Below, piece by piece: positions 41,353 through 59,233 of a stretch of 64,000 nucleotides of DNA. Source of the DNA: Novosphingobium sp. B1 (GTDB lineage Bacteria; Pseudomonadota; Alphaproteobacteria; Sphingomonadales; Sphingomonadaceae); NCBI RefSeq assembly GCF_900176395.1, contig NZ_FWXL01000006.1:1-64000 (forward strand), written 5' to 3'. The position numbers and the translations under genes are program-made. The first letter of the stretch is position 1. Every line of letters begins with the position of its first letter. The notes beneath the pieces are model-generated. The model saw nothing but the letters and a program-made list of their open reading frames with translations. It had not been told where the DNA came from and searched no databases.

Positions 41353-42270
41353 TCAGACGAACGCGTAGTCGGGCCGTGCCGGAGCTTCTTCACTTCGAAC
41401 ATCGCGCGACACGGCTGCAGCGGCGGCCGGCGGCGTCTGCATCGACTGAACCATGATCCTTGCACGGCGGCGGCGAGCCTTTGCAGAAGTGAACGGGTTG
41501 GCTGCATCAGGGGGCGATGCGACAATCCGCTCGATCAGGGCTTCGCGCTCGTTACCTGTCGCAACCGATCCAGAGCGCATCGCTGCGGTCGCGAGAGGTG
41601 TTACGGCACTGGTCGGGGCAGGACGGACGTCCGCCTGAGGGCGAGGCGTGGGGCGCGGCGCGCCAAGAGCCACGAAATCAGCATCCTCTTCATAGACGCG
41701 CTTGCGGCGGCTGAGAGCGAGGGCGATGCCGCCCAGCACGATCAGACTTGCGCCGCCAGCAACGGGCAGGGCCCAGTCGGAAGAGGAATCGTCCGCATCG
41801 GACGCGGCTGCCGGTTCAGCCGTGCTGGGCGCCGGCGCTGTCTCGGAGGCAGGAGGCGACATTGACGGGGTCGGGGCCGCTGAGGGCGCTGATGCGGCTG
41901 TTGCAGCCGGGACTGCTGCCACGGGGGCGGCGACAGACGTACTGCGAACCGTCCGGGCAGCCGACTGCATGGTCCGCGGCTGGGGCTGAGCCGTGCTGGT
42001 CGTCGACGCTACGGGCGCTGCGACTTCAGGCTCGGCCGCAGCCACGGCTGCAGCTTCAGGCGCAGGCGTCGGAATCACGATCGTGGGGGTCGGTGGAGCT
42101 GTGGTTGCAGCCGGAGCGGTGACAGTGGGAGCAGTGACAGGCGCGGATATCACGGGCGCGTCAGTTACTGGAACGGTCGCCTCCTGTGCGTAGGCGGATC
42201 CTGCAGAAAGCATCAGCATGGCTGAAATCGCCATGGTGTTGCGGGGCGATATGGCGTTGATCTTGGTCAT
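41353..42270 (-). CDS. Exported Pro/Ala/Thr-rich protein with a mid-chain membrane anchor
   Basis: 305 residues. A signal peptide (ending AGSAYAQE, about residue 30) leads into a 130-residue low-complexity P/A/T/V region. Next is SSDWALPVAGGASLIVLGGIALALSRRKR, one transmembrane helix with LPxxG before it and basic residues after it. A cytoplasmic tail of about 90 residues follows, with basic ARRRRARIMVQSM. The anchor mimics sortase-type C-termini (LPxTG-helix-RRKR) but the long tail argues against sorting. The domain family is unknown. It is divergent from rpoB. Confidence 0.65.
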   Translation of the reverse strand: MTKINAISPRNTMAISAMLMLSAGSAYAQEATVPVTDAPVISAPVTAPTVTAPAATTAPPTPTIVIPTPAPEAAAVAAAEPEVAAPVASTTSTAQPQPRTMQSAARTVRSTSVAAPVAAVPAATAASAPSAAPTPSMSPPASETAPAPSTAEPAAASDADDSSSDWALPVAGGASLIVLGGIALALSRRKRVYEEDADFVALGAPRPTPRPQADVRPAPTSAVTPLATAAMRSGSVATGNEREALIERIVASPPDAANPFTSAKARRRRARIMVQSMQTPPAAAAAVSRDVRSEEAPARPDYAFV

Positions 42271-42457
42271 GCCGTAAAAACGCGATGAACTGCAAATAGG
42301 GTTCCATATTGGCGATGAAGCGAGACTTTATTACCCGCCAAATGCGACGACTGCCACGATGCGCAACTATGTTTCAAGGTTTCTGAATGTTTGTTCAGCG
42401 AAAAGCACCAATACTGCTGACGCTGCAACCACAGGGCAATGGGTTGGTCATTGGCCT

Positions 42458-42486
42458 TTGACTTGTGTGGGCGCGTTCCCTATATG
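42458..42486 (+). promoter_or_regulatory. rpoB promoter
   Basis: TTGACT (42458-42463), a 17-bp spacer, then TATATG (42481-42486). This is a near-consensus housekeeping promoter. It gives a leader of roughly 220 nt before the rpoB start at 42713. The remainder of 42271-42712 shows no gene. Confidence 0.7.
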
Positions 42487-42712
42487 CGGCCCCTGTCCAG
42501 CGCTTCGAGCAAGGCCGTCCCATGCGCAGGGGGTGGCTCGGGAAGGAAGCGCAGGGCAATCCATCTGACGCAAAAGGCTGCGGGCCATGGCTTCCGTCGA
42601 ACGGGATGTCGTGCGCTGTGCGGCCTTTCGCTGTTTGGTGGCGCCATCACCGCGCGTGGCAGAATTTCCGCCGGTTTTCCGGCCATTTGTTGAGAAGAGG
42701 CTCGCAACCTTT

Positions 42713-46873
<4,161 letters not shown>

Positions 46874-46963
46874 GGAACACGGGCGGCGGCCCTGCTGCCG
46901 CCCACCCCTTCGCACCAAATTTTACGTCCAACGCCTCTGCTTGAGGCAAGGGAACGGCACCAC

Positions 46964-51250
<4,287 letters not shown>

Positions 51251-51278
51251 TCTTCGCCGTTTCATCGTCAACCAACAC

Positions 51279-51311
51279 AAGACCCCGCCAGATCATCTGG
51301 CGGGGTCTTTT
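51279..51311 (+). terminator. rpoBC terminator
   Basis: AAGACCCCGCCAG pairs perfectly with CTGGCGGGGTCTT across an ATCAT loop, followed by TTTT. It lies about 30 nt after the rpoC stop. Classic intrinsic terminator. Confidence 0.9.
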
Positions 51312-51427
51312 GCTTACGTCTGCATAGGCCAGCGGGCTTTTACTGCAGTAAATGTCGCTATGCCCGTGAAACGGCAATATAACCGCGATGGTCCATGCAA
51401 TGTCCACCAAACCATAGGGACATTGGC

Positions 51428-53230
51428 ATGATCAGCGAACAGACTTCGCGCGGCGCCAAACTTGTCATCGCGCTCATCCTGGCGGCAATCATGATTGTCG
51501 CGGTCGCAGTAAGCTACATTCGTTTCGGCGGCCCATTGCACAAGCAGAACCTGTTGCAGGATGAACTCCTTGCCGACATCCTGCCGCCGCCGGCTTTCGT
51601 GGTCGAACCCTATCTGCACGCCACCTGGACGCTGGCCGACCCCCTTCATGCAGCCCGTGCCAAGGTGGAACTGGCTGAAGAGCGAACGCTGTTCGAACAG
51701 CGCAAGGCCTACTGGGCCACGGCGCCCATTCCTGAAGAGCTGCGCGACGAGGTGAGCGAAACCATCGGCACTGCCGACGCGTTCTGGGCCGCCATCGACA
51801 AGCGCTTCCTGCCCGCTCTCGATGCAGGCGATCTGGATACGATGAAGCGTGTCCATCACGATGAACTAGCTCCATCGTATCAAAAGCAGCACGACGCGGT
51901 CGAACGCCTTGTCGAGCGGTCAACCGCATATCGCACCAACCTGATGGAGCATGCCAACCACCTCGTCACGGTGCTGGTCAGCGCGTTTGCGGCCATTGCC
52001 CTCGGCCTGCTGGCTATAATCGTGCTCGCGGCCAGGATGATCCGCCAGCGCGTGGTCACTCCGCTTGTCGCGACCGCAGAGACGATGCAGCGAATGGCCG
52101 GTGGCGATTACGATGTCGAAGCCTTGGGTGAGGAGCGGGCTGACGAGATCGGCGTGATGGCGCGGGCAATTGCGGTGTTTCGCGGCAATGGCATCGCCCG
52201 TGCAAAGGCGCAGGAGGAACAGCAGGCCGTCGTCGCGGCACTGTCAGCGGGGCTGGACTGCATGGCCCGCCAGAACCTCGAGTACCGCATCGAGCAGGCT
52301 TTTCCTTCCGACTACGAGGAACTACGCGCAAACTACAACACCGCTGTCGACGCTCTCGCTTCGGCCATGCGCACCGTGCGCGTCGGCGCTGCCAGCGTCA
52401 TGACCTCAATCGCCGAGATCCGCGATGCCAGCGACGACCTCGCGCGTCGCAACGAGCAGCAGGCTTCCAGCCTCGCTCAGACGGCCAATGCCATGCAGGG
52501 CGTGACCGGCAGTGTGCGCGAGACCGCCAGCGGCGCGCGCAATGTCCAGGAAGCCATCAACGCTGCCCACGGTGAGGCGAACAGCGGTGGCGATGTCGTC
52601 CGTCAGGCTATCGACGCCATGGCCGCGATCGAGGCATCAGCGCAGGAAATCAGCAATATCATCGCGGTCATCGATGGCATCGCCTTCCAGACGAACCTGC
52701 TTGCCCTCAATGCCGGTGTTGAGGCCGCGCGTGCAGGAGAATCAGGCAAGGGGTTTGCCGTCGTGGCAACCGAAGTCCGCGCGCTTGCCCAGCGCTCTGC
52801 GGAAGCCGCACAGAACATCAAGACCCTGATAGAGAACAGCACCAGCCAGGTCGGCGAAGGGGTGCGTCTCGTTGGCGAGACGGGCAACTGCCTCACCGGG
52901 ATCGTCGATCAGATCGCCGCCGTGAACACTCTGGTCTCGCAAATCGCCCAGGCTGCTGCCAACCAGGCGGAAAGCCTGGAGCAGGTGAACGTGGAAGTCG
53001 CCGCGATGGACCGGATGACACAGGCGAATGCGGCAATGGTCGAGCAATCGTCGGCTGCCACGCGCAGTCTTTCGGCCGAAGCCGAGCGCCTGACCGGGCT
53101 TGTTGGAACGTTCCGGACCCGCGACAGCGAAAGTCGGCCGGGGCAGGTCAGCAACCCGCAGTCGCTACGTCGCACATCGGCCCTGCAGGCAGTGCGCGCT
53201 GTCCCGGCCATCGTTCGCTTCGGAACCTGA
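51428..53230 (+). CDS. Methyl-accepting chemotaxis protein
   Basis: 600 residues from ATG 51428. Transmembrane helix 1 (LVIALILAAIMIVAVAVSYI), a periplasmic domain of about 145 residues with many helices, and transmembrane helix 2 (LVTVLVSAFAAIALGLLAIIVLA) come first. A HAMP domain follows (RVVTPLVATAETMQRMAGGDYD), then a second HAMP-like stretch and the signalling domain with tip IDGIAFQTNLLALNAGVEAARAGE. It senses an unknown signal and controls CheA. No che genes are nearby, so it is an orphan receptor. The C-terminal 35 residues lack the NWETF-type pentapeptide. Confidence 0.95.
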   Translation: MISEQTSRGAKLVIALILAAIMIVAVAVSYIRFGGPLHKQNLLQDELLADILPPPAFVVEPYLHATWTLADPLHAARAKVELAEERTLFEQRKAYWATAPIPEELRDEVSETIGTADAFWAAIDKRFLPALDAGDLDTMKRVHHDELAPSYQKQHDAVERLVERSTAYRTNLMEHANHLVTVLVSAFAAIALGLLAIIVLAARMIRQRVVTPLVATAETMQRMAGGDYDVEALGEERADEIGVMARAIAVFRGNGIARAKAQEEQQAVVAALSAGLDCMARQNLEYRIEQAFPSDYEELRANYNTAVDALASAMRTVRVGAASVMTSIAEIRDASDDLARRNEQQASSLAQTANAMQGVTGSVRETASGARNVQEAINAAHGEANSGGDVVRQAIDAMAAIEASAQEISNIIAVIDGIAFQTNLLALNAGVEAARAGESGKGFAVVATEVRALAQRSAEAAQNIKTLIENSTSQVGEGVRLVGETGNCLTGIVDQIAAVNTLVSQIAQAAANQAESLEQVNVEVAAMDRMTQANAAMVEQSSAATRSLSAEAERLTGLVGTFRTRDSESRPGQVSNPQSLRRTSALQAVRAVPAIVRFGT

Positions 53231-53236
53231 TACGTC

Positions 53237-53267
53237 AAGGCCGGCCACTCCAGGGGTGCCCGGCCTT
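53237..53267. terminator. Hairpin between mcp and glpX
   Basis: AAGGCCGG and CCGGCCTT with inner CACTCC/GGGGTG pairing form a convergent hairpin. It lacks a clear T-run, so it may serve either strand weakly. Confidence 0.55.
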
Positions 53268-53290
53268 CGACCTTGTCATTGGCGGCGTGT

Positions 53291-54283
53291 TCAGCGGCCC
53301 TTGCGGTGCTCGCCCTTGACCCAGCGTACCGTGCCCGATGACGCGCGCATTACGACGCTTTCAGTGGTCATCGTGCCGTTCTTGTGCACCTTGACGCCAG
53401 CCAGCAGCGAACCGTCGGTCACGCCTGTGGCAGCGAAGATGCAGTCGCCCTTGGCCAGCTCGATCAGGTCATACTGCTTGTTCAGGTCCTCGATGCCCCA
53501 TTTGCGGGCACGGGCCTTCTCGTCTTCGTTGCGGAACAGAAGGCGTCCCTTGAACTGCCCACCGACGCAGCGCAGTGCCGCCGCGGCGAGTACGCCCTCG
53601 GGTGCGCCGCCGGTGCCCATGTACATGTCCACACCGGTTTCCTCGTTGGTCACTGCGATCACGCCGGCCACGTCGCCATCGGGAATCAGCTTGATGCCGC
53701 AACCCAGTCCACGCAGTTCGTCGATCAGCGCAGAATGGCGCGGGCGATCGAGCACGCAGACGTTGATGTCGCCCGGGGCAACACCCTTGGCAGCAGCCAC
53801 GGCCTTGACGTTCTCGCTCGGAGACTTGTCCAGATCGATGATGCCTTCGGGGTAGCCCGGGCCGACTGCCAGCTTGTCCATGTAGACGTCGGGCGCATTG
53901 AGCAGCCCGCCCTCTTCAGCCACGGCAAGCACCGCGAGGGCATTAGGGCCATCCTTGGCGGTAATGGTGGTGCCTTCAAGCGGGTCGAGTGCGATGTCGA
54001 TCTTGGGGCCCTTGCCGGGCGCTGCACCAACCTTCTCGCCAATGTAGAGCATCGGCGCCTCGTCCCGCTCACCTTCGCCGATCACGACTGTGCCGTCCAT
54101 GTAGAGCTCGTTGAAAGCCGCGCGCATCGCTTCGACGGCAGCAGCGTCGGCGGCTTTCTCGTCGCCGCGGCCGATCAGGCGCGAAGCGCCGATCGCGGCG
54201 GCTTCGGTGACGCGCACCATTTCAAGCACGAGGACGCGGTCGAGGACTTGCGAGGCGGCGGGGTTGGTGTTCGTTTCAGTCAC
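53291..54283 (-). CDS. glpX: Class II fructose-1,6-bisphosphatase
   Basis: 330 residues from GTG 54283. GlpX signatures: EAAAIGASRLIGRGDEKAAD, VVIGEGERDEAPMLYIGE (metal Glu), IDIALDPLEGTT (metal Asp), and LDRPRHSALIDELRGLG. It hydrolyses fructose-1,6-bisphosphate in gluconeogenesis and is a metal-dependent lithium-sensitive phosphatase. In sphingomonads glpX often follows hom, as here (hom ends the same-strand cluster upstream after a small gene). Upstream, a 203-bp region with the divergent gene at 54487 holds its promoter. Confidence 0.95.
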   Translation of the reverse strand: MTETNTNPAASQVLDRVLVLEMVRVTEAAAIGASRLIGRGDEKAADAAAVEAMRAAFNELYMDGTVVIGEGERDEAPMLYIGEKVGAAPGKGPKIDIALDPLEGTTITAKDGPNALAVLAVAEEGGLLNAPDVYMDKLAVGPGYPEGIIDLDKSPSENVKAVAAAKGVAPGDINVCVLDRPRHSALIDELRGLGCGIKLIPDGDVAGVIAVTNEETGVDMYMGTGGAPEGVLAAAALRCVGGQFKGRLLFRNEDEKARARKWGIEDLNKQYDLIELAKGDCIFAATGVTDGSLLAGVKVHKNGTMTTESVVMRASSGTVRWVKGEHRKGR

Positions 54284-54486
54284 GGTGACTCCAGCTTGTA
54301 GCGGCGACGGTCCTTGCGGCTCGACCTGATGGTTCAGCCCTCGTGCAGCTTGCCCCGGCCAAGCCGGGTCGACGCAGCGCAAAAGCTGTGCAAACGTATG
54401 CGCGAACTTCATGTTGTGCCTGAAGCTGATTTGCATGGCACAGATGTCGTTGGCGTGACGAAGGCACTAGACGCGAGGGAAGGGTC

Positions 54487-54939
54487 TTGTCGAGACGGAC
54501 AGTGACGGTTCTGACAGGCTTGGCGCTTCTTTTTGGCGCGACGAGCGCGCATGCCCAGCAGGCAGGCGCTGCATCGGGTCCGTCCGCAGCCCCGGTGCAG
54601 AGCGATTCTGAAGTGGCGCGCAATCTGCTGACGACGTCGCAGACGCAGCGTTGTCGTCCGATGCAGCGCTCCGATGGCACCATCGTGGTTTGCGGCGGCA
54701 AGGAAGCGAGCGATCGGGAGCGCGTGCCCCTGCGTGACGAGACCGACGGCGCAAAGTCCACCGACGATGGCTTGCCCCGAGCTCCGAACGTATCGGGCTT
54801 GCGCGATTGCAGCCGCGGTTGCGTCGGGTTGGGCGGCAAGGCCAGGGAAATCTACATCTTCGATATCAAGGCGCTTCCGCCACCGCCACCCGGCTCGGAT
54901 GCGGATCGCATCGCCAAGGGCGAAATCCCCGCGCCCTGA
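54487..54939 (+). CDS. Exported hypothetical protein
   Basis: 150 residues from TTG 54487, with GGAAGGG just upstream. A signal peptide (LTGLALLFGATSAHAQ) is followed by a polar region with CRPMQ, VVCGG, DCSRGC and CVGLG cysteines, and a proline run (ALPPPPPGSDADR) near the end. The cysteines suggest disulphides in the periplasm. No domain is recognised. It lies convergent with hom and divergent from glpX. TTG use and signal peptide both support a real gene. Confidence 0.7.
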   Translation: MSRRTVTVLTGLALLFGATSAHAQQAGAASGPSAAPVQSDSEVARNLLTTSQTQRCRPMQRSDGTIVVCGGKEASDRERVPLRDETDGAKSTDDGLPRAPNVSGLRDCSRGCVGLGGKAREIYIFDIKALPPPPPGSDADRIAKGEIPAP

Positions 54940-54954
54940 AGCGCGGGGCATGGC

Positions 54955-56262
54955 TCACTCACCCAGGATGTGCATGACCAGTGGCGGCTCTGCCAGGACG
55001 GGCGATCCGTCAAGAAGGCGGAGCGCTTCGGCAATCGCGCTTTCCGGGCCATCGTGCGTGACCATCGAGACCATGACAGGCCCTGCATCGCTGCCGCCCT
55101 TCTGGATCAGGCTTTCAATCGAAACGCCGGCGTCGCGCATGGCCGCGGTGATTTCTGCCAGAACGCCCGGACGATCGGCCACGGTGAAGCGGATATAGGA
55201 CTTGCCGGTGCGGTGCCCGGTCTCGGCCGGCGCAGCGCGATCAAGCTCTGCCACGGGGATCGAGAAAGGTGCGCCGATGTCGCCCCGGGCAATGTCGATA
55301 AGGTCCGCCACGACCGCGCTTGCAGTCGGTCCATCCCCGGCGCCAGCGCCTTGGAACAGCAGCCGGCCGACGAAGTTGCCTTCGGCCACGACAGCGTTGG
55401 TCGCACCGTCGACATGCGCCAGCGGATGGTCGCGATGGACAAGGTGCGGATGGACGCGCTGGAACAGGCGGCGGTCCCCGTTCGCATCGGTCTCGGTTTC
55501 GGCCATGCCCAGCAGGCGGATGTAGTAGCCAAGCGCGTCGGCCTGCGCGATGTCGGCGGCAAGCACGCGGCGGATGCCGGTCGCGGCCACTGGCTTGAAA
55601 TCCACAGCCGTCCCAAAGGCAATCGAGGACAGGATCGAGAGCTTGTGCGCAGCATCGATGCCATCGATGTCGAATGTCGGGTCGGCCTCGGCATAGCCCT
55701 TGGCCTGCGCTTCGGCGAGCACGTCGGCAAAGTCGCGGCCCGTATCCTCCATGGTCGAGAGGATGTAGTTGCAGGTGCCGTTTAGGATGCCATAGACGCG
55801 CGCGATTTCGTTCGCGGCGACGCCTTCCTTGAGGCCCTTTATCACCGGAATGCCGCCGGCCACCGCTGCCTCGAACTTCAGCGCAACCTTGGCCGCTTCG
55901 GCCTTGGTCGCCAGTTCCACGCCGTGGTGCGCGATCATCGCCTTGTTGGCGGTAACCAGCGCCTTGCCAGCCTCAAAGGTCGTGCGTGCCAGAGCCAGCG
56001 CCGGGCCATCGGCACCGCCCACCAGTTCCACCACGACATCGACGTCGGGGCGCTCGCCAAGGATGACCATGTCATCTTCCCAGGCATAGCGCGAGACGTC
56101 GAAGCCGCGGTCCTTGTTGCGGTTGCGCGCGCTGACGGTGGTAATGACGATAGGACGTCCTGCGCGCCTGGCAATAAGGTCTGCGTTGGCCTCGATCAGC
56201 CGGATTACCCCGCCACCGACCGTGCCAAGCCCGGCCAGCGCAATGCGCAAAGGTTCGCTCAT
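54955..56262 (-). CDS. hom: Homoserine dehydrogenase with ACT domain
   Basis: 435 residues from ATG 56262 (MSEPLRIALAGLGTVGGGVIRL, NAD(P) motif GLGTVGGGV). Further motifs: DVVVELVGGADGPALALA, TANKAMIAHHG, EAAVAGGIPVIKGL, GILNGTCNYILSTME, and ADPTFDIDGIDAAHKLSILS with the catalytic Lys and Asp. The C-terminal 80 residues are an ACT domain (YIRFTVADRPGVLAEITAAM), the feedback site for threonine. The enzyme reduces aspartate semialdehyde to homoserine for Thr, Met and Ile. It is separate from lysC/asd in this window. Confidence 0.95.
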   Translation of the reverse strand: MSEPLRIALAGLGTVGGGVIRLIEANADLIARRAGRPIVITTVSARNRNKDRGFDVSRYAWEDDMVILGERPDVDVVVELVGGADGPALALARTTFEAGKALVTANKAMIAHHGVELATKAEAAKVALKFEAAVAGGIPVIKGLKEGVAANEIARVYGILNGTCNYILSTMEDTGRDFADVLAEAQAKGYAEADPTFDIDGIDAAHKLSILSSIAFGTAVDFKPVAATGIRRVLAADIAQADALGYYIRLLGMAETETDANGDRRLFQRVHPHLVHRDHPLAHVDGATNAVVAEGNFVGRLLFQGAGAGDGPTASAVVADLIDIARGDIGAPFSIPVAELDRAAPAETGHRTGKSYIRFTVADRPGVLAEITAAMRDAGVSIESLIQKGGSDAGPVMVSMVTHDGPESAIAEALRLLDGSPVLAEPPLVMHILGE

Positions 56263-56371
56263 GTCATTCCCGTCCGCTGGAAAGTGCAGAATCTGCGGGC
56301 CGGGCCTTAGGGGAGGAGAGGCCATCGGGCAATAACCGCTTTGCCTGTCGCCCGACGGGTTTCCCGCTACG

Positions 56372-57265
56372 TCAACGCTGCACGGCCGGACGTGTGCGCG
56401 TGCACTCGCCCAGCGACTTGACCACGAAGTCATAGTCCATCGCTGCCGCGCGCACCTGGCCTGCGCTGCCCGAAAGGCTGGCGCCGGGCGGCATGGACGC
56501 GGGAAGGAAGCAGGCGAGGCGATACCATGTCAGCGTATCGCGCTCTGGTGGCCGCGCTGCCTGATCGACGATTTCCGAAAAGCTGACGCCCCAGGTCTTC
56601 TCCATGCCCGGGCGGCGCACCACCGAAAGCGAGACCGGCGCATTGTTCTCTGTCTGAAGGAAAACCTGCGTTTCGCCTTCGCCCACGAGATTTCCCGGCA
56701 CATAGAGCACTTCGCGAACGCCCTTGATCCGCGGCGGGGCCTCGGGCGAGAGCATCTCGGTCAGGATTGCCCTCGTCCGCGCCTCGATCTGCCCGTTCCA
56801 AGGGAGCTGCGCGCCGCCGTCAACAAGGCTGAGTTCGCCCGGTCGTCCCGGAACAGTCCGCGCAAACAGCAGGACGATGGTCTTCGAAAGCTTGGGAAGC
56901 TTGCCCTTCGCGTCGAGGGGAATGTCGGCCAGATAGCGAACGCTCTCGCCAAGCGCCGGTCCGGCAAGGACGGTCTGGGTCCGCGCCTCCACCACGACAC
57001 GGGCCATGCCGGGGGCAAGGCCGGGAGCCTGCTCGGGCTTGAGGCGGGAAACCTTGCGAACCTGCGCCCGCATGACCACTTCGGCGGCATCTGCCATTGA
57101 CGCGATATCCGCGTACGACAAATCGCGTGTCGTCGCCGCGATGTTACCGTTGTCAATGCCCCGAATCGCTTGCGCTTGCGCAGATTCGGCAGTGACCTGA
57201 AAACTGCTGGCGAGAAGTGTCGCGATGGCCGCCGAAGCGATCGAGGGGTGGGGGAACCTTGGCAT
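56372..57265 (-). CDS. Exported protein of unknown function
   Basis: 297 residues from ATG 57265, with GGAGACAGAAGAA upstream. A signal peptide (IASAAIATLLASSFQVTAESAQA) is followed by a beta-rich domain: DIASMADAAEVVMRAQVRKVSRL, VVEARTQTVLAGPALGESVRYLADIPLDAKGKLPKLSKTIVLLFAR and a C-terminal FVVKSLGECTRTRPA with Cys. No catalytic motif is evident. Such proteins are common in sphingomonads and are likely periplasmic. It precedes hom on the same strand by 109 bp. Confidence 0.7.
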   Translation of the reverse strand: MPRFPHPSIASAAIATLLASSFQVTAESAQAQAIRGIDNGNIAATTRDLSYADIASMADAAEVVMRAQVRKVSRLKPEQAPGLAPGMARVVVEARTQTVLAGPALGESVRYLADIPLDAKGKLPKLSKTIVLLFARTVPGRPGELSLVDGGAQLPWNGQIEARTRAILTEMLSPEAPPRIKGVREVLYVPGNLVGEGETQVFLQTENNAPVSLSVVRRPGMEKTWGVSFSEIVDQAARPPERDTLTWYRLACFLPASMPPGASLSGSAGQVRAAAMDYDFVVKSLGECTRTRPAVQR

Positions 57266-57610
57266 TTCTTCTGTCTCCGTCGGGTTCTGGCTGGCCGTGA
57301 CCCGTTCGTTTCTGGCTGATTTCAGGCAGTGGAACCCTGAATCACCCGTTAACGGATAAAGCATTTGCGCGCCTTTGGCTTCGCCGTTAAAGATGCGCCC
57401 GTTCGGGCAATCCAAAAACAAGCAGCCCGACGCTTGCCGCCGCTGGACGCCTGCGTCCGATGTCGGCGGACCGGGTTGCCGGCAGGGTGGATTGAAATTA
57501 GCTGGATTGGCTTACGGGCAGGACGGTGATCCTGCGCGTCGGCACCACCTTGGCCAGAGCCGTTTCACGTGCTCCAGGTCCGGGTGGGCGATCAGGAGTA
57601 TTGGAGCTGA
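57266..57610. other. Divergent intergenic region upstream of tonB
   Basis: 345 bp with no supported gene. It carries promoters for the exported protein and the tonB cluster. A CCGTTAACGG palindrome lies near 57345-57354. No TGCGA-type palindrome like those at 32.6 kb is visible, so iron control of tonB cannot be claimed from this stretch. Confidence 0.35.
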
Positions 57611-58276
57611 ATGGCATACGCTGACCAACAGATGAGCGGTAACAAGATCACCGCGCTCGTCATCGTTGCGATTCTTCATGTCGCCGTCGGCTACGCGCTT
57701 GTCACTGGACTTGCGTACGAGGCGATCAAGAAGGTCAAGGAGGTAACCTCGGCGGTCAACATCGAGGAAGAGAAGCCGCCGGAGGAGCCGCCGCCGCCGC
57801 CGCCTCCGAAGGAAAACACGCCGCCGCCGCCGATCGTCGCGCCTCCGCCGCCGATCAGCTTCAACGCGCCGGCACCACAGGTCCAGACGGTCAATGAAGC
57901 ACCGCCGATCCCGGCTCCGCCGGCACCGGTCGTTGCTCTTCCGGCACCGCCTGCCGCGCCTCCGCCGCCGCGTTTCACCCCCAAGGCCGCCGTGCCCAAG
58001 GGTAACCCCGGTAGCTGGGCAACGCCGAACGACTATCCCTCGCGTGCGCTTCGTGAAGAGCGTGAAGGGACCACGGGCTTCCGTGTAACGATCGGTGCTG
58101 ACGGCAAGGTAACGGACTGCCAGATCACCAGGTCTTCGGGCAGCCCCGACCTTGACGAGGCAGCTTGCACCAACATCCGCCGCCGTGCGCGCTTTGCGCC
58201 TGCGACCGATGGTGAGGGCAATCCGACCACGGGCTCGTATTCCAACGCGGTTCGCTGGGTCATTCCGAAGGATTGA
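57611..58276 (+). CDS. tonB: Energy transducer TonB
   Basis: 221 residues. A single N-terminal transmembrane helix (ITALVIVAILHVAVGYALV) with the conserved Ser/His face is followed by a proline-rich spacer (PPEEPPPPPPPKENTPPPP, then APPPPI), and a C-terminal TonB domain (GTTGFRVTIGADGKVTDCQITRSSGSPDLDEAACTNIRRRARFAPA). It passes proton-motive energy from ExbB-ExbD to outer-membrane receptors. It begins the cluster tonB-exbB-exbD-exbD. The codon-repeat DNA in the spacer (CCG runs) is normal for TonB. Confidence 0.93.
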   Translation: MAYADQQMSGNKITALVIVAILHVAVGYALVTGLAYEAIKKVKEVTSAVNIEEEKPPEEPPPPPPPKENTPPPPIVAPPPPISFNAPAPQVQTVNEAPPIPAPPAPVVALPAPPAAPPPPRFTPKAAVPKGNPGSWATPNDYPSRALREEREGTTGFRVTIGADGKVTDCQITRSSGSPDLDEAACTNIRRRARFAPATDGEGNPTTGSYSNAVRWVIPKD

Positions 58277-58359
58277 TTCCGGCAGGCGCTGCTCGCCAGC
58301 GCCAGACCGCCAGGCTGGCTTTCACGCACTTTGATTTGATTTGAAGAGGAAGACTCGCA

Positions 58360-59109
58360 ATGTCCATCTACACTCTGGCCGCTGCCGCTGGTGCCGCCGC
58401 GCCGCAGAACAAGTTCGGTTTCGCCGAAGCGCTTCAGCAGGGCGGTTTCATCGCCTACGCAACCGTCGTGATCCTCGGCATCATGTCGTTCGGCTCGTTT
58501 TTCATCCTGTTCACGAAGTTCTTTGAACAGAACAAGATCCTCGGCCAGTACAAGACCGTCCGTTCGACCTTCTGGAAGGCTCCGACCCTCCGTGAAGGCG
58601 CTGCGAAGCTCGACAAGAACTCGGCATGGCGCCAGCTCGTCGACGACGGCATCGCCGCTGAAGACCAGCACTCGAAGATGACCGACGCCCTTGAAGCCCA
58701 CGACTGGCTGCACGGTTCGCTCGCTCGCTCGGAAGCCGCGATCAACTCGCGTCTCGCCGGCGGCCTGCCTTTCCTCGCAACCGTTGGTGCTACCTCGCCG
58801 TTCATCGGTCTGTTCGGCACCGTGGTCGGCATCTACCGCGCTCTGATCAACATCGGTCTCGCCGGTTCGGCCTCGATCGACAAGGTCGCAGGTCCGGTTG
58901 GTGAAGCTCTGATCATGACCGCGCTTGGTCTGCTCGTCGCCGTTCCGGCCGTGCTTGCCTACAACTGGCTGCAGGCTCGCAACAAGAAGATCGCCGAGCT
59001 GCTTTCGGGCTTCTCGACCGACGTTCTGGCGAACATCAACTCCAAGGGTACCGTGAAGCCTGTCGTCGTGGCAGCTCCGGCAACCCCGGCCGCTCCGGTC
59101 AAGAAGTAA
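58360..59109 (+). CDS. exbB: ExbB / TolQ-type proton channel subunit
   Basis: 249 residues. Transmembrane helix 1 is FIAYATVVILGIMSFGSFFILF, with a long cytoplasmic loop. Helices 2 and 3 (LPFLATVGATSPFIGLFGTVVGIYRALINIG and AGPVGEALIMTALGLLVAVPAVLAYNWL) carry the conserved Thr and Glu of the MotA/TolQ/ExbB family. It forms the pentameric channel around ExbD. AGAGGAAG precedes ATG 58360. It is 83 bp after tonB. Confidence 0.95.
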   Translation: MSIYTLAAAAGAAAPQNKFGFAEALQQGGFIAYATVVILGIMSFGSFFILFTKFFEQNKILGQYKTVRSTFWKAPTLREGAAKLDKNSAWRQLVDDGIAAEDQHSKMTDALEAHDWLHGSLARSEAAINSRLAGGLPFLATVGATSPFIGLFGTVVGIYRALINIGLAGSASIDKVAGPVGEALIMTALGLLVAVPAVLAYNWLQARNKKIAELLSGFSTDVLANINSKGTVKPVVVAAPATPAAPVKK

Positions 59110-59118
59110 GCTAGAACC

Positions 59119-59146
59119 GGGCCGGCGGTCTTATCGCCACCGGCCC
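59119..59146 (+). terminator. Possible attenuating hairpin between exbB and exbD
   Basis: GGGCCGG and CCGGCCC with a 14-nt loop, then CTTTCC. Weak, but suitable for lowering exbD relative to exbB. Confidence 0.4.
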
Positions 59147-59233
59147 CTTTCCGGAAACGCGAGTCCAGGGCCGGAGTCTTCCTCCGGACATCTCCGGCCC
59201 CTCTCGCGGCTCAGAACGGATAGGATGTAACCC

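Noticed and set aside
42587..42712. Extended N-terminus of rpoB from 42587
   Set aside because: The extra 42 residues are unlike any RpoB start, and ATG 42713 gives the usual alphaproteobacterial N-terminus.
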